Source of the DNA: Cryobacterium sp. GrIS_2_6
GTDB taxonomy: Bacteria; Actinomycetota; Actinomycetes; Actinomycetales; Microbacteriaceae
Length of the DNA stretch: 64,000 nucleotides
Assembly (NCBI RefSeq): GCF_035984545.1
Contig: NZ_JAXCHP010000001.1
Coordinates: forward strand, 1,240,001-1,304,000
Reading direction: 5' to 3'
This document shows positions 42,694 through 51,985 of this stretch, piece after piece. The notes beneath the pieces are model-generated. The model had not been told where the DNA came from, ran no database searches, and worked only from the letters and a program-made list of their open reading frames with translations. Numbering within the stretch: the stretch's first letter is position 1; each line of letters begins with the position of its first letter. Both the position numbers and the translations under genes were made by a program.

Positions 42694-44664
42694 TCAGCTG
42701 ACGTGCACCGCCGGACGGCGCTTGACGTCGCGCTCGGCGACGCGGAGCACCTCGCGGGTCACCGGGGCGACCTCGCCGTTTCCGAAGAACAGGAACCTGG
42801 CCATGTTGGAGATCGGGCTGCCCTCCGTCCACTCGAAGTAGATCGTGGGGACGATGCCGGTCACGTCGCGAATTTCCAGGAGTACGGAAGCCAGGGTGTT
42901 GGGGATGTTCCCGCTGTAGACCTCGAGGACCCGGTAGCCGTGCTTGACCACGCCGCGAACGAGGAGGTCCTCCTCGAACTCGGAGGAGTCGGTGCCGTGC
43001 ACCTCGAGGAAGATGGTCTGAGAGTCGCGGGGAATGTGGGAGTACCGACGCTCGTCGCGGTCCTTGTGCCGGTACTCGTGTTCGCTGCCGTCGTCCGGTT
43101 CGTTTGCGATGACCCGGACTGCGCCGTCAGCGGCATCCGCCTTGACGAAAGCGAGGGCAGTCTGGTCGAGGGCAACGGATGTCGCCCGAAGCTGGAAGGA
43201 CCGGCGCACCCGGGAAATCAGCGAGATGAGCAGGATCCCGGCGATGAACAGCCCGGCGATGCGTAGGCCGTCAGGGCGTTCGATGACGTTGAGGACGGTC
43301 GTGTACGCGAAGACGAGGGAAATGACTCCGAAGCCGATCGTCCGCTTGCGCTGGCCCTGCCTGCGGGCGGACAGGGTCACAGCGGCGGACGCCGAGGTGA
43401 TGAGCACGAGAACGCCTGTCGCGTACGCGCCGCCCTGGGCGTCGACGCTGGCCTGGAAGACGATCGTGATGATGAACGCGATCGCGGTGAAGACGAGAAC
43501 GAGCGGCCGCACGGCGCGAGCCCACTGCGGTGCCATGCCGTAGCGGGGCAGGTAACGGGGCACGAGGTTGAGCAGTCCGGCCATGGCGGATGCCCCGGCG
43601 AACCAGAGAATGCAGATCGTGCTGACGTCGTACACGGTTCCGAACACCGGGCCGAGGAACTCGTGTGCGAGGTACGCGAGCGCGCGCCCATTGGCCTGCC
43701 CGCCCGGCTGGAATTCGGCCTGGGGGATCAGGAACGTCGTCATGAAGCTCGTCAGGATCAGGAAGCCGCTCATGATCACGGCGGCCGTCGTCAGCAGACG
43801 GCCGGCCCCGCGGATGCGCCCTGCGGGACGCTCGGGGGTGTCCGTCGGGTCGCCGGTGATCTGCGGCATCACGGCGACGCCGGTTTCGAAGCCGGAGAGG
43901 CCGAGGGCGAGCTTCGGGAAGACGATGAGGGCGATCCCGACCATGATCAGCGGATCACCGTGCTGGGCGTTGAGCGCGCTCCACCAGTCGGTGATCATCA
44001 CCGGCCGGCTCGCGATCTGCGCCAGGGAGACGAACACGACCACGAGGTTGAGCGCGAGGTAGACGCCGACGAGCACCACGGCGATGCCGATCGCTTCCTT
44101 GAAGCCCTTGAGGAACACGATCGCGAGGAGCGAGATCAGGGCGAGGGTGATGCCGATCTCGTTTCCGTGGAACCATTCGGGGGCGAAGGGATTCTCGATG
44201 GCGTGTGCCGTGGCATCCGCCGCGGAGAGGGTGATCGTGATCATGAAGTCGGTCGCCGCAAAGCCGAGCAGGGCCAGGACGAAGAGCTTGCCCGCCCACC
44301 AGGGCAGGAGGTGTTCGAGCATGTGGATGGACCCGGAGCCGTTGAAGCTCTCGCGGGCGACCCTGCGATAGACGGGGAGCGCGCCGAGCAGGGTCAGCAG
44401 GACGAGAACGATGGTCGCGAAGGGGGACAGCAGCCCGGCAGCGAGCGCGGCGATGGCCGGCTGGTAGCCGAGGGTGGAGAAGTAGTCGACGCCCGTGAGG
44501 CACATGACGCGCCACCAGCTGTGCGTCTTTTCCGCAGTGCGGGCGTGCGGGCCCTGGTGGGGGCGCTCACTGTCCTGCAGGAGCCAGTGCGAAAGACGGT
44601 CCCGCCGGGTGGTAACGGGTCGGGGAACCGCGGTGGAGCCGGCCTCCGTCGAGGAGTGAGGCAT
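42694..44664 (-). CDS. APC superfamily permease with a cytosolic C-terminal domain
   Basis: A 656-residue transporter. Residues about 50-490 have 12 hydrophobic segments of the APC fold, with [20 protein letters not shown] near the first unwound helix. Residues about 495-656 form a charged soluble domain. Such two-part proteins are annotated as amino-acid or potassium (KimA/Kup-like) transporters; I cannot choose. A minus-strand TATGCT box at 44709-44714 lies about 45 bases before the start. I looked for a ydaO-type (c-di-AMP) riboswitch in the leader and saw none. Confidence 0.82.
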   Translation of the reverse strand: MPHSSTEAGSTAVPRPVTTRRDRLSHWLLQDSERPHQGPHARTAEKTHSWWRVMCLTGVDYFSTLGYQPAIAALAAGLLSPFATIVLVLLTLLGALPVYRRVARESFNGSGSIHMLEHLLPWWAGKLFVLALLGFAATDFMITITLSAADATAHAIENPFAPEWFHGNEIGITLALISLLAIVFLKGFKEAIGIAVVLVGVYLALNLVVVFVSLAQIASRPVMITDWWSALNAQHGDPLIMVGIALIVFPKLALGLSGFETGVAVMPQITGDPTDTPERPAGRIRGAGRLLTTAAVIMSGFLILTSFMTTFLIPQAEFQPGGQANGRALAYLAHEFLGPVFGTVYDVSTICILWFAGASAMAGLLNLVPRYLPRYGMAPQWARAVRPLVLVFTAIAFIITIVFQASVDAQGGAYATGVLVLITSASAAVTLSARRQGQRKRTIGFGVISLVFAYTTVLNVIERPDGLRIAGLFIAGILLISLISRVRRSFQLRATSVALDQTALAFVKADAADGAVRVIANEPDDGSEHEYRHKDRDERRYSHIPRDSQTIFLEVHGTDSSEFEEDLLVRGVVKHGYRVLEVYSGNIPNTLASVLLEIRDVTGIVPTIYFEWTEGSPISNMARFLFFGNGEVAPVTREVLRVAERDVKRRPAVHVS

Positions 44665-44776
44665 ACGAGGGGCCCTTACTGGTCTGGAGGTCGCGTAGTG
44701 CAGGGATCAGCATACGCGCACGAAAGGCCTGCGGGCACGTTCCTAACCACCGAATTGACGGCGGATACCGCGGTGT

Positions 44777-44824
44777 TGTCAGGGATGCTGTCCGGAGTGA
44801 TGTCAGGGGTGATGTCAGGAGACC
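44777..44824. repeat. tandem array, 4 copies of a 12-bp unit
   Basis: Units TGTCAGGGATGC, TGTCCGGAGTGA, TGTCAGGGGTGA and TGTCAGGAGACC lie in the divergent region between the permease gene and the gene at 44858. Confidence 0.75.
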
Positions 44825-44857
44825 AGACCCGGCCGGCGGCGATTATCCTTGAACACG

Positions 44858-45220
44858 ATGATTACGAGACGAATGGCCGCCTTGCGACTGGATATTCCGC
44901 TCGAGATGGCGCAACGACACGACGTGCCCGCGCGCCTGACCGAAGCGGAACTGGCCTTGATTGAAAACAACCCGCCGGACTGGCTGGTGCAGTCGCGGGC
45001 CAACCGCACGGGCAAGAAACCTGTCTGGGTCGAGCTCCGCTGCGACGTCTGCGGTTTCTCGGAGGCGGCCCGCCCGAAGAAGTGGTGGCCGACCTTCACG
45101 TACCTCACGTGTGACGACCATGGTGCCGACGAACTGCCGGAGCCTTCTGCCGGTCTCAGCCGCACAGAGGTCGACGGTGTCGGCACCCGCTTCATCGGAA
45201 TCGTCGACGAGACCCCCTGA
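44858..45220 (+). CDS. conserved hypothetical protein with a C-x2-C motif
   Basis: A 120-residue protein of unknown function that I recognise only as conserved in actinobacteria. The N terminus is like a small helical DNA- or protein-binding part (ALRLDIPLEMAQRH, then RLTEAELALIENNPPDWL). Next come CDVCGFSEAARPKKWWP and TYLTCDDHG, which together give C-x2-C and C-x2-H, a possible zinc site. The ATG at 44858 is preceded by TATCCT and eight bases; a TTG at 44849 is the alternative. It is convergent with the MFS gene. Confidence 0.7.
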   Translation: MITRRMAALRLDIPLEMAQRHDVPARLTEAELALIENNPPDWLVQSRANRTGKKPVWVELRCDVCGFSEAARPKKWWPTFTYLTCDDHGADELPEPSAGLSRTEVDGVGTRFIGIVDETP

Positions 45221-45231
45221 CCGGATCGGTC

Positions 45232-46632
45232 TCAGGCCCTGGTGCGCCGGGGCATCGACACCGCGGCGACCACGGTCAGAGCAGCGGTTATGGCGACCGC
45301 GACGAAGACGGCAACGGATGCCGCCTGGACGCTCGCGGCATCCCGCACGCCCGATGCCGACGAGCCGATGATCCCGTTCGCCACTGCGCCGAAGATCGCA
45401 ACACCGACGGCGCTGCCGATGGACCGGGAGAACAGGTTTGCGCCGGTCACGACGCCGCGCTCGTCCCATTCGACGCTCGACTGCGCCGCGATGAGCGTGG
45501 GTGTCGCGACGAGGCCGAGGCCGAGGCCCACGACGAAGCAGCTCAGCGCGGTCACGCCCACCATCGGAGTGCCGGCCGTCCCCGCGAGGAGCAGGGCGCC
45601 GAACAGGACGATGGACACGCCGATCAGCGCCGTGTTCCGGAATCCGATCCTGAGGTAGAACCGGCCGGACAGTGCCGCAGAGATGGGCCAGCCGACCGTG
45701 AGGGCGGCAAGAGCGAGGCCGGCGACGAGAGGCGGCGTGCCGAGCACGCCTTCGAGGTAGGTCGGAACGAAGGAGGTCAGCCCGATCAGGATCGAGCCGA
45801 CGCCGACCGAGATCAGCGCGGTACTGAGCAGCAGGCGCCTGCTGAACGCCCAGAGTGGCAGCACAGGTTCTGCGGCACGACGCTCCGCCAACCCGAACAG
45901 TACGAGGAGCACCGCCCCGGAGGCGAAGGCCACGATGCTCGGCACGGAATCCCAGGCCCAGGCCTGACCACCCTCGAGGACCGCGAGGATCAGAAGAGTG
46001 AGCGCCGTCGTCAGGAGGACGGCGCCGAGGTAGTCGACGCGGTGCCGGCGGACGGTGACGGTCTCGTGGAAGGTGCGTTGCAGCATCCAGGCGGCGATGA
46101 GGCACAGCGGGATGTTCACGAAGAAGATCCAGCGCCAGGACAGGAACTGCGAGAAGATCCCGCCGAGGCTCGGTCCCACCACCGAGGAGATCGCCCAGAC
46201 GCTTGCGAGGTAGCCCTGAACCTTGGCCCGCTCGACGACGGTGTAGATGTCGCCGGCGATCGTGATCGCCATCGGCTGCACGGCTCCGGCGCCGAGGCCC
46301 TGGATGGCCCGGAACGCGATCAGCGCGGGCATGCTCCAGGCCAGGCCGCAGAGTACGGACCCGAGCAGAAACAGTCCGATGCCGATCATCACGATCGGTT
46401 TCCGGCCGAGCGTGTCCGAGAGCTTCGCGTAGACCGGCACGGAGACGGCCTGCGCGAGCAGGTAGATCGAGAACAGCCACGGGAACTGGGCGAATCCGCC
46501 GAGGTCGCCTACGATCGTCGGCACCGCCGTCGCGAGGATCGTCGCGTCGATCGCCACGAGCCCCGTCGTCAGCATCAGAGCGATCAGGATCGGGCCGCGC
46601 GCGGACCGGAAACCCACTTCAGTCGTGCTCAT
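45232..46632 (-). CDS. MFS transporter, DHA2 drug/proton antiporter type
   Basis: A 466-residue exporter with about 14 hydrophobic segments. Family motifs: TTGLVAIDATILATAVPTI in the first helix (DHA2 type motif D1), the loop motif LSDTLGRKP, and AISSVVGPSLGGIFSQ (motif C of antiporters). It probably expels drugs or toxic metabolites. The ATG 46632 follows GGAGG. A 10-bp palindrome ATTCCGGAAT at 46694-46703 upstream might be an operator, though no regulator gene is adjacent. Confidence 0.88.
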   Translation of the reverse strand: MSTTEVGFRSARGPILIALMLTTGLVAIDATILATAVPTIVGDLGGFAQFPWLFSIYLLAQAVSVPVYAKLSDTLGRKPIVMIGIGLFLLGSVLCGLAWSMPALIAFRAIQGLGAGAVQPMAITIAGDIYTVVERAKVQGYLASVWAISSVVGPSLGGIFSQFLSWRWIFFVNIPLCLIAAWMLQRTFHETVTVRRHRVDYLGAVLLTTALTLLILAVLEGGQAWAWDSVPSIVAFASGAVLLVLFGLAERRAAEPVLPLWAFSRRLLLSTALISVGVGSILIGLTSFVPTYLEGVLGTPPLVAGLALAALTVGWPISAALSGRFYLRIGFRNTALIGVSIVLFGALLLAGTAGTPMVGVTALSCFVVGLGLGLVATPTLIAAQSSVEWDERGVVTGANLFSRSIGSAVGVAIFGAVANGIIGSSASGVRDAASVQAASVAVFVAVAITAALTVVAAVSMPRRTRA

Positions 46633-46728
46633 GCGGCCTCCGTCGTCAATTCGGTACGAGGGATGTAATCGGCGCCGGCGGTCCCGCATTCCCATTCCGG
46701 AATAAGAACTCCGACCTGAGACAAAAGA

Positions 46729-46758
46729 GAAGGCCCCCGGACGGATCCGGGGGCCTTC
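46729..46758 (-). terminator. terminator after the GNAT gene
   Basis: Arms GAAGGCCCCCGGA and TCCGGGGGCCTTC around CGGA; on the minus strand it is followed by a TCTCTTTT tract. It separates the GNAT gene from the MFS promoter. Confidence 0.85.
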
Positions 46759-46869
46759 CTGCACTGTCTCAACCAGCGCTCGTCCGGTCGCTTTGGTTAT
46801 CTGCGAACGGAAGTCTGTGCCGAGTCTAGTCGAGGACGGGGACAGGGCAGGCGAAGCGGATGCGCGGGC

Positions 46870-47343
46870 TCATGCCCGCCGCAACGCCTCGCCGTCGAGA
46901 CGGTACGTCGTCCAGCCGTCGAGGGGCCGGGCGCCGAGGGACTCGTAGAAACCGATCGCGGGCGCATTCCAGTCGAGGACGTCCCATTCCAGACGCGCGT
47001 ACCCGCGCTCGACGCAGAGTGCCGCGAGACGTGTGAGCAGTGCGGTGCCGTATCCGCCGCCACGATACGCCGGGCGCACGTACAGGTCCTCGAGATGGAT
47101 GCCGTGCACGCCCTCCCAGGTCGAGAAGGTGAGGAACCACACGGCCATCCCGGCCAGGGTGCCGGCCTCCTCGCCGTCGATGACGAACGCGTGGACCGCG
47201 GGGTCGTCGCCGAAGAGGGCGGCGAGGAATCCTTTCTCCGTCGCCGCGACCGCGTCGGGTTCGCGTTCGTATTCGGCGAGTTCGACAACCAGTCGAAGGA
47301 TTTCGGGAACATCGGCGGGCACGGCGGGACGGATCGGCTTCAT
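46870..47343 (-). CDS. GNAT family N-acetyltransferase
   Basis: A 157-residue GNAT protein. The acetyl-CoA loop is seen as LYVRPAYRGGGYGTALL (about residues 91-107), and the C-terminal part has the WNAPAIGFYESLGA motif. The length and the N-terminal PIRPAVPADVPEI are like those of diamine/spermidine-type GNATs, but the substrate is open. The frame is open upstream of ATG 47343; that part overlaps the arfB gene and is not family sequence. Confidence 0.87.
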   Translation of the reverse strand: MKPIRPAVPADVPEILRLVVELAEYEREPDAVAATEKGFLAALFGDDPAVHAFVIDGEEAGTLAGMAVWFLTFSTWEGVHGIHLEDLYVRPAYRGGGYGTALLTRLAALCVERGYARLEWDVLDWNAPAIGFYESLGARPLDGWTTYRLDGEALRRA

Positions 47344-47377
47344 CCGAACAGCGTACGGGACCTCGTTCTGGCTGGTG

Positions 47378-47800
47378 CTACTCGTCCGACGGCTTCCGGC
47401 GCTGCTGTTTGGTCGCGGAACGCTGTTCCTTGGCTGCGAGACGCCGACGGTTCGAACCCCTGGTCGGTTTGGTCGCCCGGCGGAGAGCGGCATCCGGGGC
47501 GAGGGCCGAGGACACGAGCTCGGCGAGTTTGGCCAGTGCGATCTGCCGGTTCCGGAGCTGGGAACGCTGTTCCGACCCGGCGACGGTGATCACCCCGCCG
47601 ACAAGTCGCCGGTCGAGTCGCGCCAGGAGCCTGGCCCGCTGGTCGTCGGACAGGGACAGGGACGTCGCGACACGCCAGGACAGTTCGACGCGACTGTCCG
47701 AGGTGTTCACGTGCTGTCCGCCCGGTCCCGGTGACCGCGAGAACCGCCAGCCCAGTTCCGCTGCGGGAATCGTGAGCGTGGGCGACACCTCCAAATCCAT
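47378..47800 (-). CDS. arfB: alternative ribosome-rescue factor ArfB
   Basis: ArfB hydrolyses peptidyl-tRNA on stalled ribosomes. The 140-residue protein has the GGQ motif in SPGPGGQHVNTSDSRVEL and a basic C-terminal tail (RGSNRRRLAAKEQRSATKQQRRK) that in the family enters the empty mRNA channel. Both parts are complete. The start ATG 47800 has no clear Shine-Dalgarno sequence. It is 34 bp upstream of the GNAT gene, likely on the same transcript. Confidence 0.92.
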   Translation of the reverse strand: MDLEVSPTLTIPAAELGWRFSRSPGPGGQHVNTSDSRVELSWRVATSLSLSDDQRARLLARLDRRLVGGVITVAGSEQRSQLRNRQIALAKLAELVSSALAPDAALRRATKPTRGSNRRRLAAKEQRSATKQQRRKPSDE

Positions 47801-47863
47801 GGTCCCAGCGTGTCACAGTGCGGCAGAGAACATGCGGTGTGGCACCCCGGGGGCTACCTTTGC

Positions 47864-47898
47864 TAGAGTAGCCGCGGGCGCCAATGAGAGCGCTCTCA
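47864..47898 (+). promoter_or_regulatory. promoter with a CebR-like LacI-family operator
   Basis: TAGAGT (47864-47869) is a possible -10 box. TGAGAGCGCTCTCA (47885-47898) is a perfect 14-bp palindrome, differing from the CebR box TGGGAGCGCTCCCA at one position per arm. It lies just after the expected transcription start, as for roadblock repression. Confidence 0.75.
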
Positions 47899-47985
47899 CA
47901 AGGTTTGGGTCTGGTCTGTCGATGGATGCCCGTAATTTCGGATCCCATCGCCATCCGGTCCTCCGCATATCGCAAAGGTGCACAC

Positions 47986-50457
47986 ATGAGGTTCGGTCAT
48001 TTCGACGACGAGGCCAGGGAATACGTGATCGAGACCCCGCTCACGCCATACCCATGGATCAACTACCTGGGCAGCGAAGATTTCTTTTCCCTGATTTCTC
48101 ACACGGCCGGCGGGTACACGTTCTACAAGGACGCGAAGATGCGTCGCCTGACCCGGTATCGCTACAACGACATTCCCACTGACTCCGGCGGACGCTATTT
48201 CTTCATCAACGACGGCGGCGACGTCTGGACGCCCAGCTGGCTGCCGATGAAGAAGGACCTCGACTTCTTCGAGACCCGCCACGGCATGGGGTACACCCGG
48301 ATCACCGGCGAGCGCGGCGGCCTGCGCGTCTCCACCCTGTACTTTGTTCCGCTGGGCGAGACGGCCGAGGTGCAGAAGGTGACGATCACCAACACCTCGG
48401 ACAACGTCAAGACCTTCTCTCTCTTCTCCTACCTCGAGTTCTGCCTCTGGAACGCCCAGGACGACCAGACCAACTACCAGCGCAATCTCTCCCTCGCCGA
48501 GGTCGAGGTCGAGGGAAGCACGATCTACCACAAGACGGAGTACCGCGAACGGCGTGACCACTACGCCGTGTACTCGGTGAACGCCGAGATCACGGGCTTC
48601 GACACCGATAGGGAGACCTTCGTCGGGCTCTATGAGACGCTCGCAGAGGCCAGGGTTCCGAACTCCGGGAAGGCGCAGAACTCGATGGCGTCCGGCTGGT
48701 ACCCGATAGGTTCGCACCAGGTCGACTCGACACTGCAGCCCGGCGAGACCCGCGAGCTCGTGTTCGTGGTCGGCTATGTCGAGAACACCGTCGAGAACGG
48801 CCAAGGCAAGTGGGCCGACGACGCGAAGCAGATCGTCAACAAGACCCGTGCGCACGAGCTGCTCGCGCGCCTGTCCACGACCGAGGCAGCGGATGCCGCG
48901 TTCGAGGCCCTGGGGGAGTACTGGACCACCCTGCTCTCCGCGTACACCGTGACCTCACCGGACGACAAGCTCAACCGGATGGTCAACATCTGGAACCAGT
49001 ACCAGTGCATGGTCACATTCAACATGTCCCGATCGGCGTCGTACTTCGAGACGGGCATCGGGCGCGGCATGGGCTTCCGCGACTCGACCCAGGACCTGCT
49101 CGGCTTCGTGCACCTGATCCCCGACCGGGCGCGCGAACGCATCCTCGACATCGCCGCCACCCAGCTTCCGGACGGCTCGGCCTACCACCAGTACCAGCCA
49201 CTCACCAAGCGCGGCAACAACGAGCTCGGGAGCGGCTTCAACGACGACCCGGCCTGGCTGATCATCGGCGTGGATGCTTACCTCAAGGAGACCGGGGACT
49301 TCAGCATCCTCGACGAGGTCGTCCCGTTCGACAACAACGACGCGCTCGCGCAGACGCTGTACACCCACCTCACCCGCTCCTTCGAGTTCACCCTCAACAA
49401 CCTCGGCCCGCACGGCCTGCCGCTGATCGGGCGCGCCGACTGGAACGACTGCCTGAACCTGAACTGCTTCTCGACGACGCCGGGCGAGTCCTTCCAGACC
49501 ACCGAGAACCAGGCAGGCGGCGTCGCGGAGTCGACGTTCATCGCTGCCCAGTTCGTGCTCGCTGCCGGACAGTACGCGACCATCGCCGAGCGCGGCGGCG
49601 ACACCCACCAGGCCGACCGCGCCCGCAAGGCCGCTGCGACCATGAGCCAGGTGCTGCTCTCCGACGGCTGGGACGGCGAGTGGTTCCTGCGCGCTTACGA
49701 CTTCTACGGCAACAAGGTCGGCACCCACGAAGACACCGAGGGCCAGATCTGGATCGAGCCGCAGGGTTTCGCGGTCCTCGCCGGCGTCGGCGTGGAGCAC
49801 AACGCGGACGGCACCCCGTCCGCCACGAGCCCCGCGTTCCGCGCCCTCGACTCCGTGGACCGCCTGCTCGGCTCCGCACACGGACTCGTGCTGCAGTACC
49901 CGGCGTACCAGAGCTACCGCATCGAACTCGGCGAGGTCTCAACGTACCCGCCGGGCTACAAGGAGAACGGCGGAATCTTCTGCCACAACAACCCGTGGGT
50001 CATCATCGGCGAGACGGTCCTCGGCCGCGGCGCCAAGGCCTTCGACCACTACCGCAAGATCACGCCCGCCTACCGTGAGGACATCTCCGAGGTGCACCGC
50101 CTCGAGCCGTACGTGTACGCGCAGATGATCGCGGGCAAGGAGGCCTCCCGCCACGGCGAGGCCAAGAACTCCTGGCTCACCGGAACCGCTGCGTGGAACT
50201 TCGTGACGGTGTCCCAGTACCTCCTGGGCGTGCGCACCGACTACGACGGCCTGGTCGTCGACCCGCAGATCGGGCCGGACGTCGCGGAATTCACCGTGAC
50301 CCGGCAGGCCCGCGGTGCGACCTACGTCATTACGGTGGCCAACTCCGGCCGCGAAGGGTCGCGCGCGAGCCTCGAGGTCGACGGAGTGGCGATCCAAGGC
50401 CGCACCGTTCCATACGCCCCCGCCGGCGCCGTCGTGCAGGTGCGCGCCACCCTGTAG
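47986..50457 (+). CDS. cellobiose phosphorylase (GH94)
   Basis: It splits cellobiose with phosphate into glucose and glucose 1-phosphate in the cytosol. The 823-residue GH94 protein begins [21 protein letters not shown], has the (alpha/alpha)6 barrel, and keeps the catalytic-acid motif [10 protein letters not shown] with D485. The start ATG 47986 follows AAAGGTG. Cellodextrin or chitobiose phosphorylase activity would also fit the family, but the N terminus and the CebR-like operator favour cellobiose. No sugar transporter or LacI-type gene is in the window, so the regulator acts from elsewhere. A 15-bp hairpin terminates transcription. Confidence 0.88.
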   Translation: MRFGHFDDEAREYVIETPLTPYPWINYLGSEDFFSLISHTAGGYTFYKDAKMRRLTRYRYNDIPTDSGGRYFFINDGGDVWTPSWLPMKKDLDFFETRHGMGYTRITGERGGLRVSTLYFVPLGETAEVQKVTITNTSDNVKTFSLFSYLEFCLWNAQDDQTNYQRNLSLAEVEVEGSTIYHKTEYRERRDHYAVYSVNAEITGFDTDRETFVGLYETLAEARVPNSGKAQNSMASGWYPIGSHQVDSTLQPGETRELVFVVGYVENTVENGQGKWADDAKQIVNKTRAHELLARLSTTEAADAAFEALGEYWTTLLSAYTVTSPDDKLNRMVNIWNQYQCMVTFNMSRSASYFETGIGRGMGFRDSTQDLLGFVHLIPDRARERILDIAATQLPDGSAYHQYQPLTKRGNNELGSGFNDDPAWLIIGVDAYLKETGDFSILDEVVPFDNNDALAQTLYTHLTRSFEFTLNNLGPHGLPLIGRADWNDCLNLNCFSTTPGESFQTTENQAGGVAESTFIAAQFVLAAGQYATIAERGGDTHQADRARKAAATMSQVLLSDGWDGEWFLRAYDFYGNKVGTHEDTEGQIWIEPQGFAVLAGVGVEHNADGTPSATSPAFRALDSVDRLLGSAHGLVLQYPAYQSYRIELGEVSTYPPGYKENGGIFCHNNPWVIIGETVLGRGAKAFDHYRKITPAYREDISEVHRLEPYVYAQMIAGKEASRHGEAKNSWLTGTAAWNFVTVSQYLLGVRTDYDGLVVDPQIGPDVAEFTVTRQARGATYVITVANSGREGSRASLEVDGVAIQGRTVPYAPAGAVVQVRATL

Positions 50458-50479
50458 CGGCCGCCCACCCCGCATTCAT

Positions 50480-50512
50480 CCGGCGTGCCTGAGACGGTCT
50501 CAGGCACGCCGG
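50480..50512 (+). terminator. terminator after the GH94 gene
   Basis: Perfect 15-bp arms (CCGGCGTGCCTGAGA and complement) flank CGG, 22 bp after the stop. Confidence 0.85.
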
Positions 50513-50593
50513 CCGCTGTCCGCGCCCTGCGGAGCGGTGGGGAGGAAAACGCACCTGCCGGTTTCTTTCCGTGCGGGCTCGGCGACCGAGGAC

Positions 50594-50599
50594 TAGCTT
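50594..50599 (+). promoter_or_regulatory. -10 box of the tmsA-like gene (leaderless)
   Basis: TAGCTT is followed by six bases and the GTG at 50606. Confidence 0.45.
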
Positions 50600-50605
50600 G
50601 GGGGC

Positions 50606-51985
50606 GTGTCCACTCCCGCGATCGACGCACGCACCGCCCACGCCGCCGGCGTCGAGCGGCTCCTCGCGAGCTATCGGGCGGTCCCGCCGACGGCATCCGT
50701 CCGGCTCGCGAAGCGCACCTCGAACCTGTTCCGGTCACGCGCGAAGTCGGACGCCCCGGGCCTCGACACGTCGGGATTGACGGGCGTGATCGCGGTCGAT
50801 ACCGAAGCGCGGACGGCCGACGTGGCCGGTATGTGCACCTATGAGGATCTCCTCGCCGCGACCTTGTCGCACGGGTTGGCTCCGCTCGTGGTCCCACAGC
50901 TGAAGACGATCACCCTCGGCGGTGCGGTCACCGGCCTCGGTATCGAATCGACGTCCTTCCGCAACGGCCTTCCGCACGAGTCGGTGCTGGAGCTGGACAT
51001 CCTCATCGGAACGGGCGACGTCATCACGGCGTCGCCGACTGAGCACGAGGACCTCTACCGCGCCTTCCCCAACTCCTACGGCACGCTCGGGTACGCCGTG
51101 CGCCTGCGCATTGAGCTGGAGCCGGTTGAGGCCTTCGTCGCGCTCCGGCACCTGCGGTTCCACTCGCTCCCCGACCTCGTCGCGGCGATGGGCCGCATCG
51201 TTGCGACGGGGAACCTGGACGGCGACCGCGTCGACTACCTCGACGGCGTGGTGTTCAGCGCCGACGAAGGCTACCTCTGCGTGGGCACCCAGACCGCCGC
51301 GCCCGGCCCGGTGAGCGACTACACCGGGCGGAAGATCTACTACCGCTCCATCCAGCACGACGACGGAACCACGGCAGACCGGCTCACGATCCACGACTAC
51401 CTGTGGCGGTGGGACACGGACTGGTTCTGGTGCTCGGCGGCATTCGGCGCACAGCGTCCGCTCGTCCGCAGGCTCTGGCCCCGAACGCTTCGGCGCAGCA
51501 GCTTCTACGGAGAGCAGATGCGTTACGAACAGCGATTCCACATCGGCGATCGCCTCGAGCTGCTGAAGAACCGTCCACGCCGGGAACGTGTCGTGCAGGA
51601 CGTCGAGATACCGATCGAGCGCTGTGCGGAGTTCCTGGACTGGTTCCTGTCCACTGTCCCGATCGAACCGATCTGGCTCTGCCCGCTGAGGCTGCGTGAC
51701 GACGGCGGCTGGCCGCTGTACCCGATCCGGCCGCGGCACACGTATGTCAACGTCGGGTTCTGGTCGACGGTGCCGGTGGGGTCGACCGAGGGGGAGATGA
51801 ACCGTCGGATCGAGGATGCGGTCAGCGCGCTCGACGGGCACAAGTCGCTGTACTCGGACTCGTACTACTCTCCGGAGAAGTTCGAAGGACTCTATGGGGG
51901 AGTCGCCTATCGGAGCGTCAAAGACCGCTACGACCCCGATTCGCGTCTCCTCGATCTCTACGCAAAGGCGGTGTTACGACGATGA
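50606..51985 (+). CDS. FAD-binding oxidoreductase, TmsA/BfaA-like
   Basis: A 459-residue FAD-linked oxidoreductase of the DHCR24-like type. The FAD-binding half has TGVIAVDTEARTADVAGMCTYEDL and TLGGAVTGLGIESTSFRNG. With the methyltransferase gene that overlaps it by four bases, it matches the actinobacterial pair that makes 10-methyl branched fatty acids such as tuberculostearic acid: the methyltransferase adds a methylene group at C10 of an oleoyl chain and this enzyme reduces it. The role is by homology and gene pairing. The GTG start has a -10 box six bases upstream. Confidence 0.82.
   Translation: MSTPAIDARTAHAAGVERLLASYRAVPPTASVRLAKRTSNLFRSRAKSDAPGLDTSGLTGVIAVDTEARTADVAGMCTYEDLLAATLSHGLAPLVVPQLKTITLGGAVTGLGIESTSFRNGLPHESVLELDILIGTGDVITASPTEHEDLYRAFPNSYGTLGYAVRLRIELEPVEAFVALRHLRFHSLPDLVAAMGRIVATGNLDGDRVDYLDGVVFSADEGYLCVGTQTAAPGPVSDYTGRKIYYRSIQHDDGTTADRLTIHDYLWRWDTDWFWCSAAFGAQRPLVRRLWPRTLRRSSFYGEQMRYEQRFHIGDRLELLKNRPRRERVVQDVEIPIERCAEFLDWFLSTVPIEPIWLCPLRLRDDGGWPLYPIRPRHTYVNVGFWSTVPVGSTEGEMNRRIEDAVSALDGHKSLYSDSYYSPEKFEGLYGGVAYRSVKDRYDPDSRLLDLYAKAVLRR

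Noticed and set aside
44665..44776. Possible c-di-AMP (ydaO) riboswitch before the APC permease
   Set aside because: I looked for the conserved paired elements in the minus-strand leader and did not find them; the probable leader is only about 35-45 bases long.
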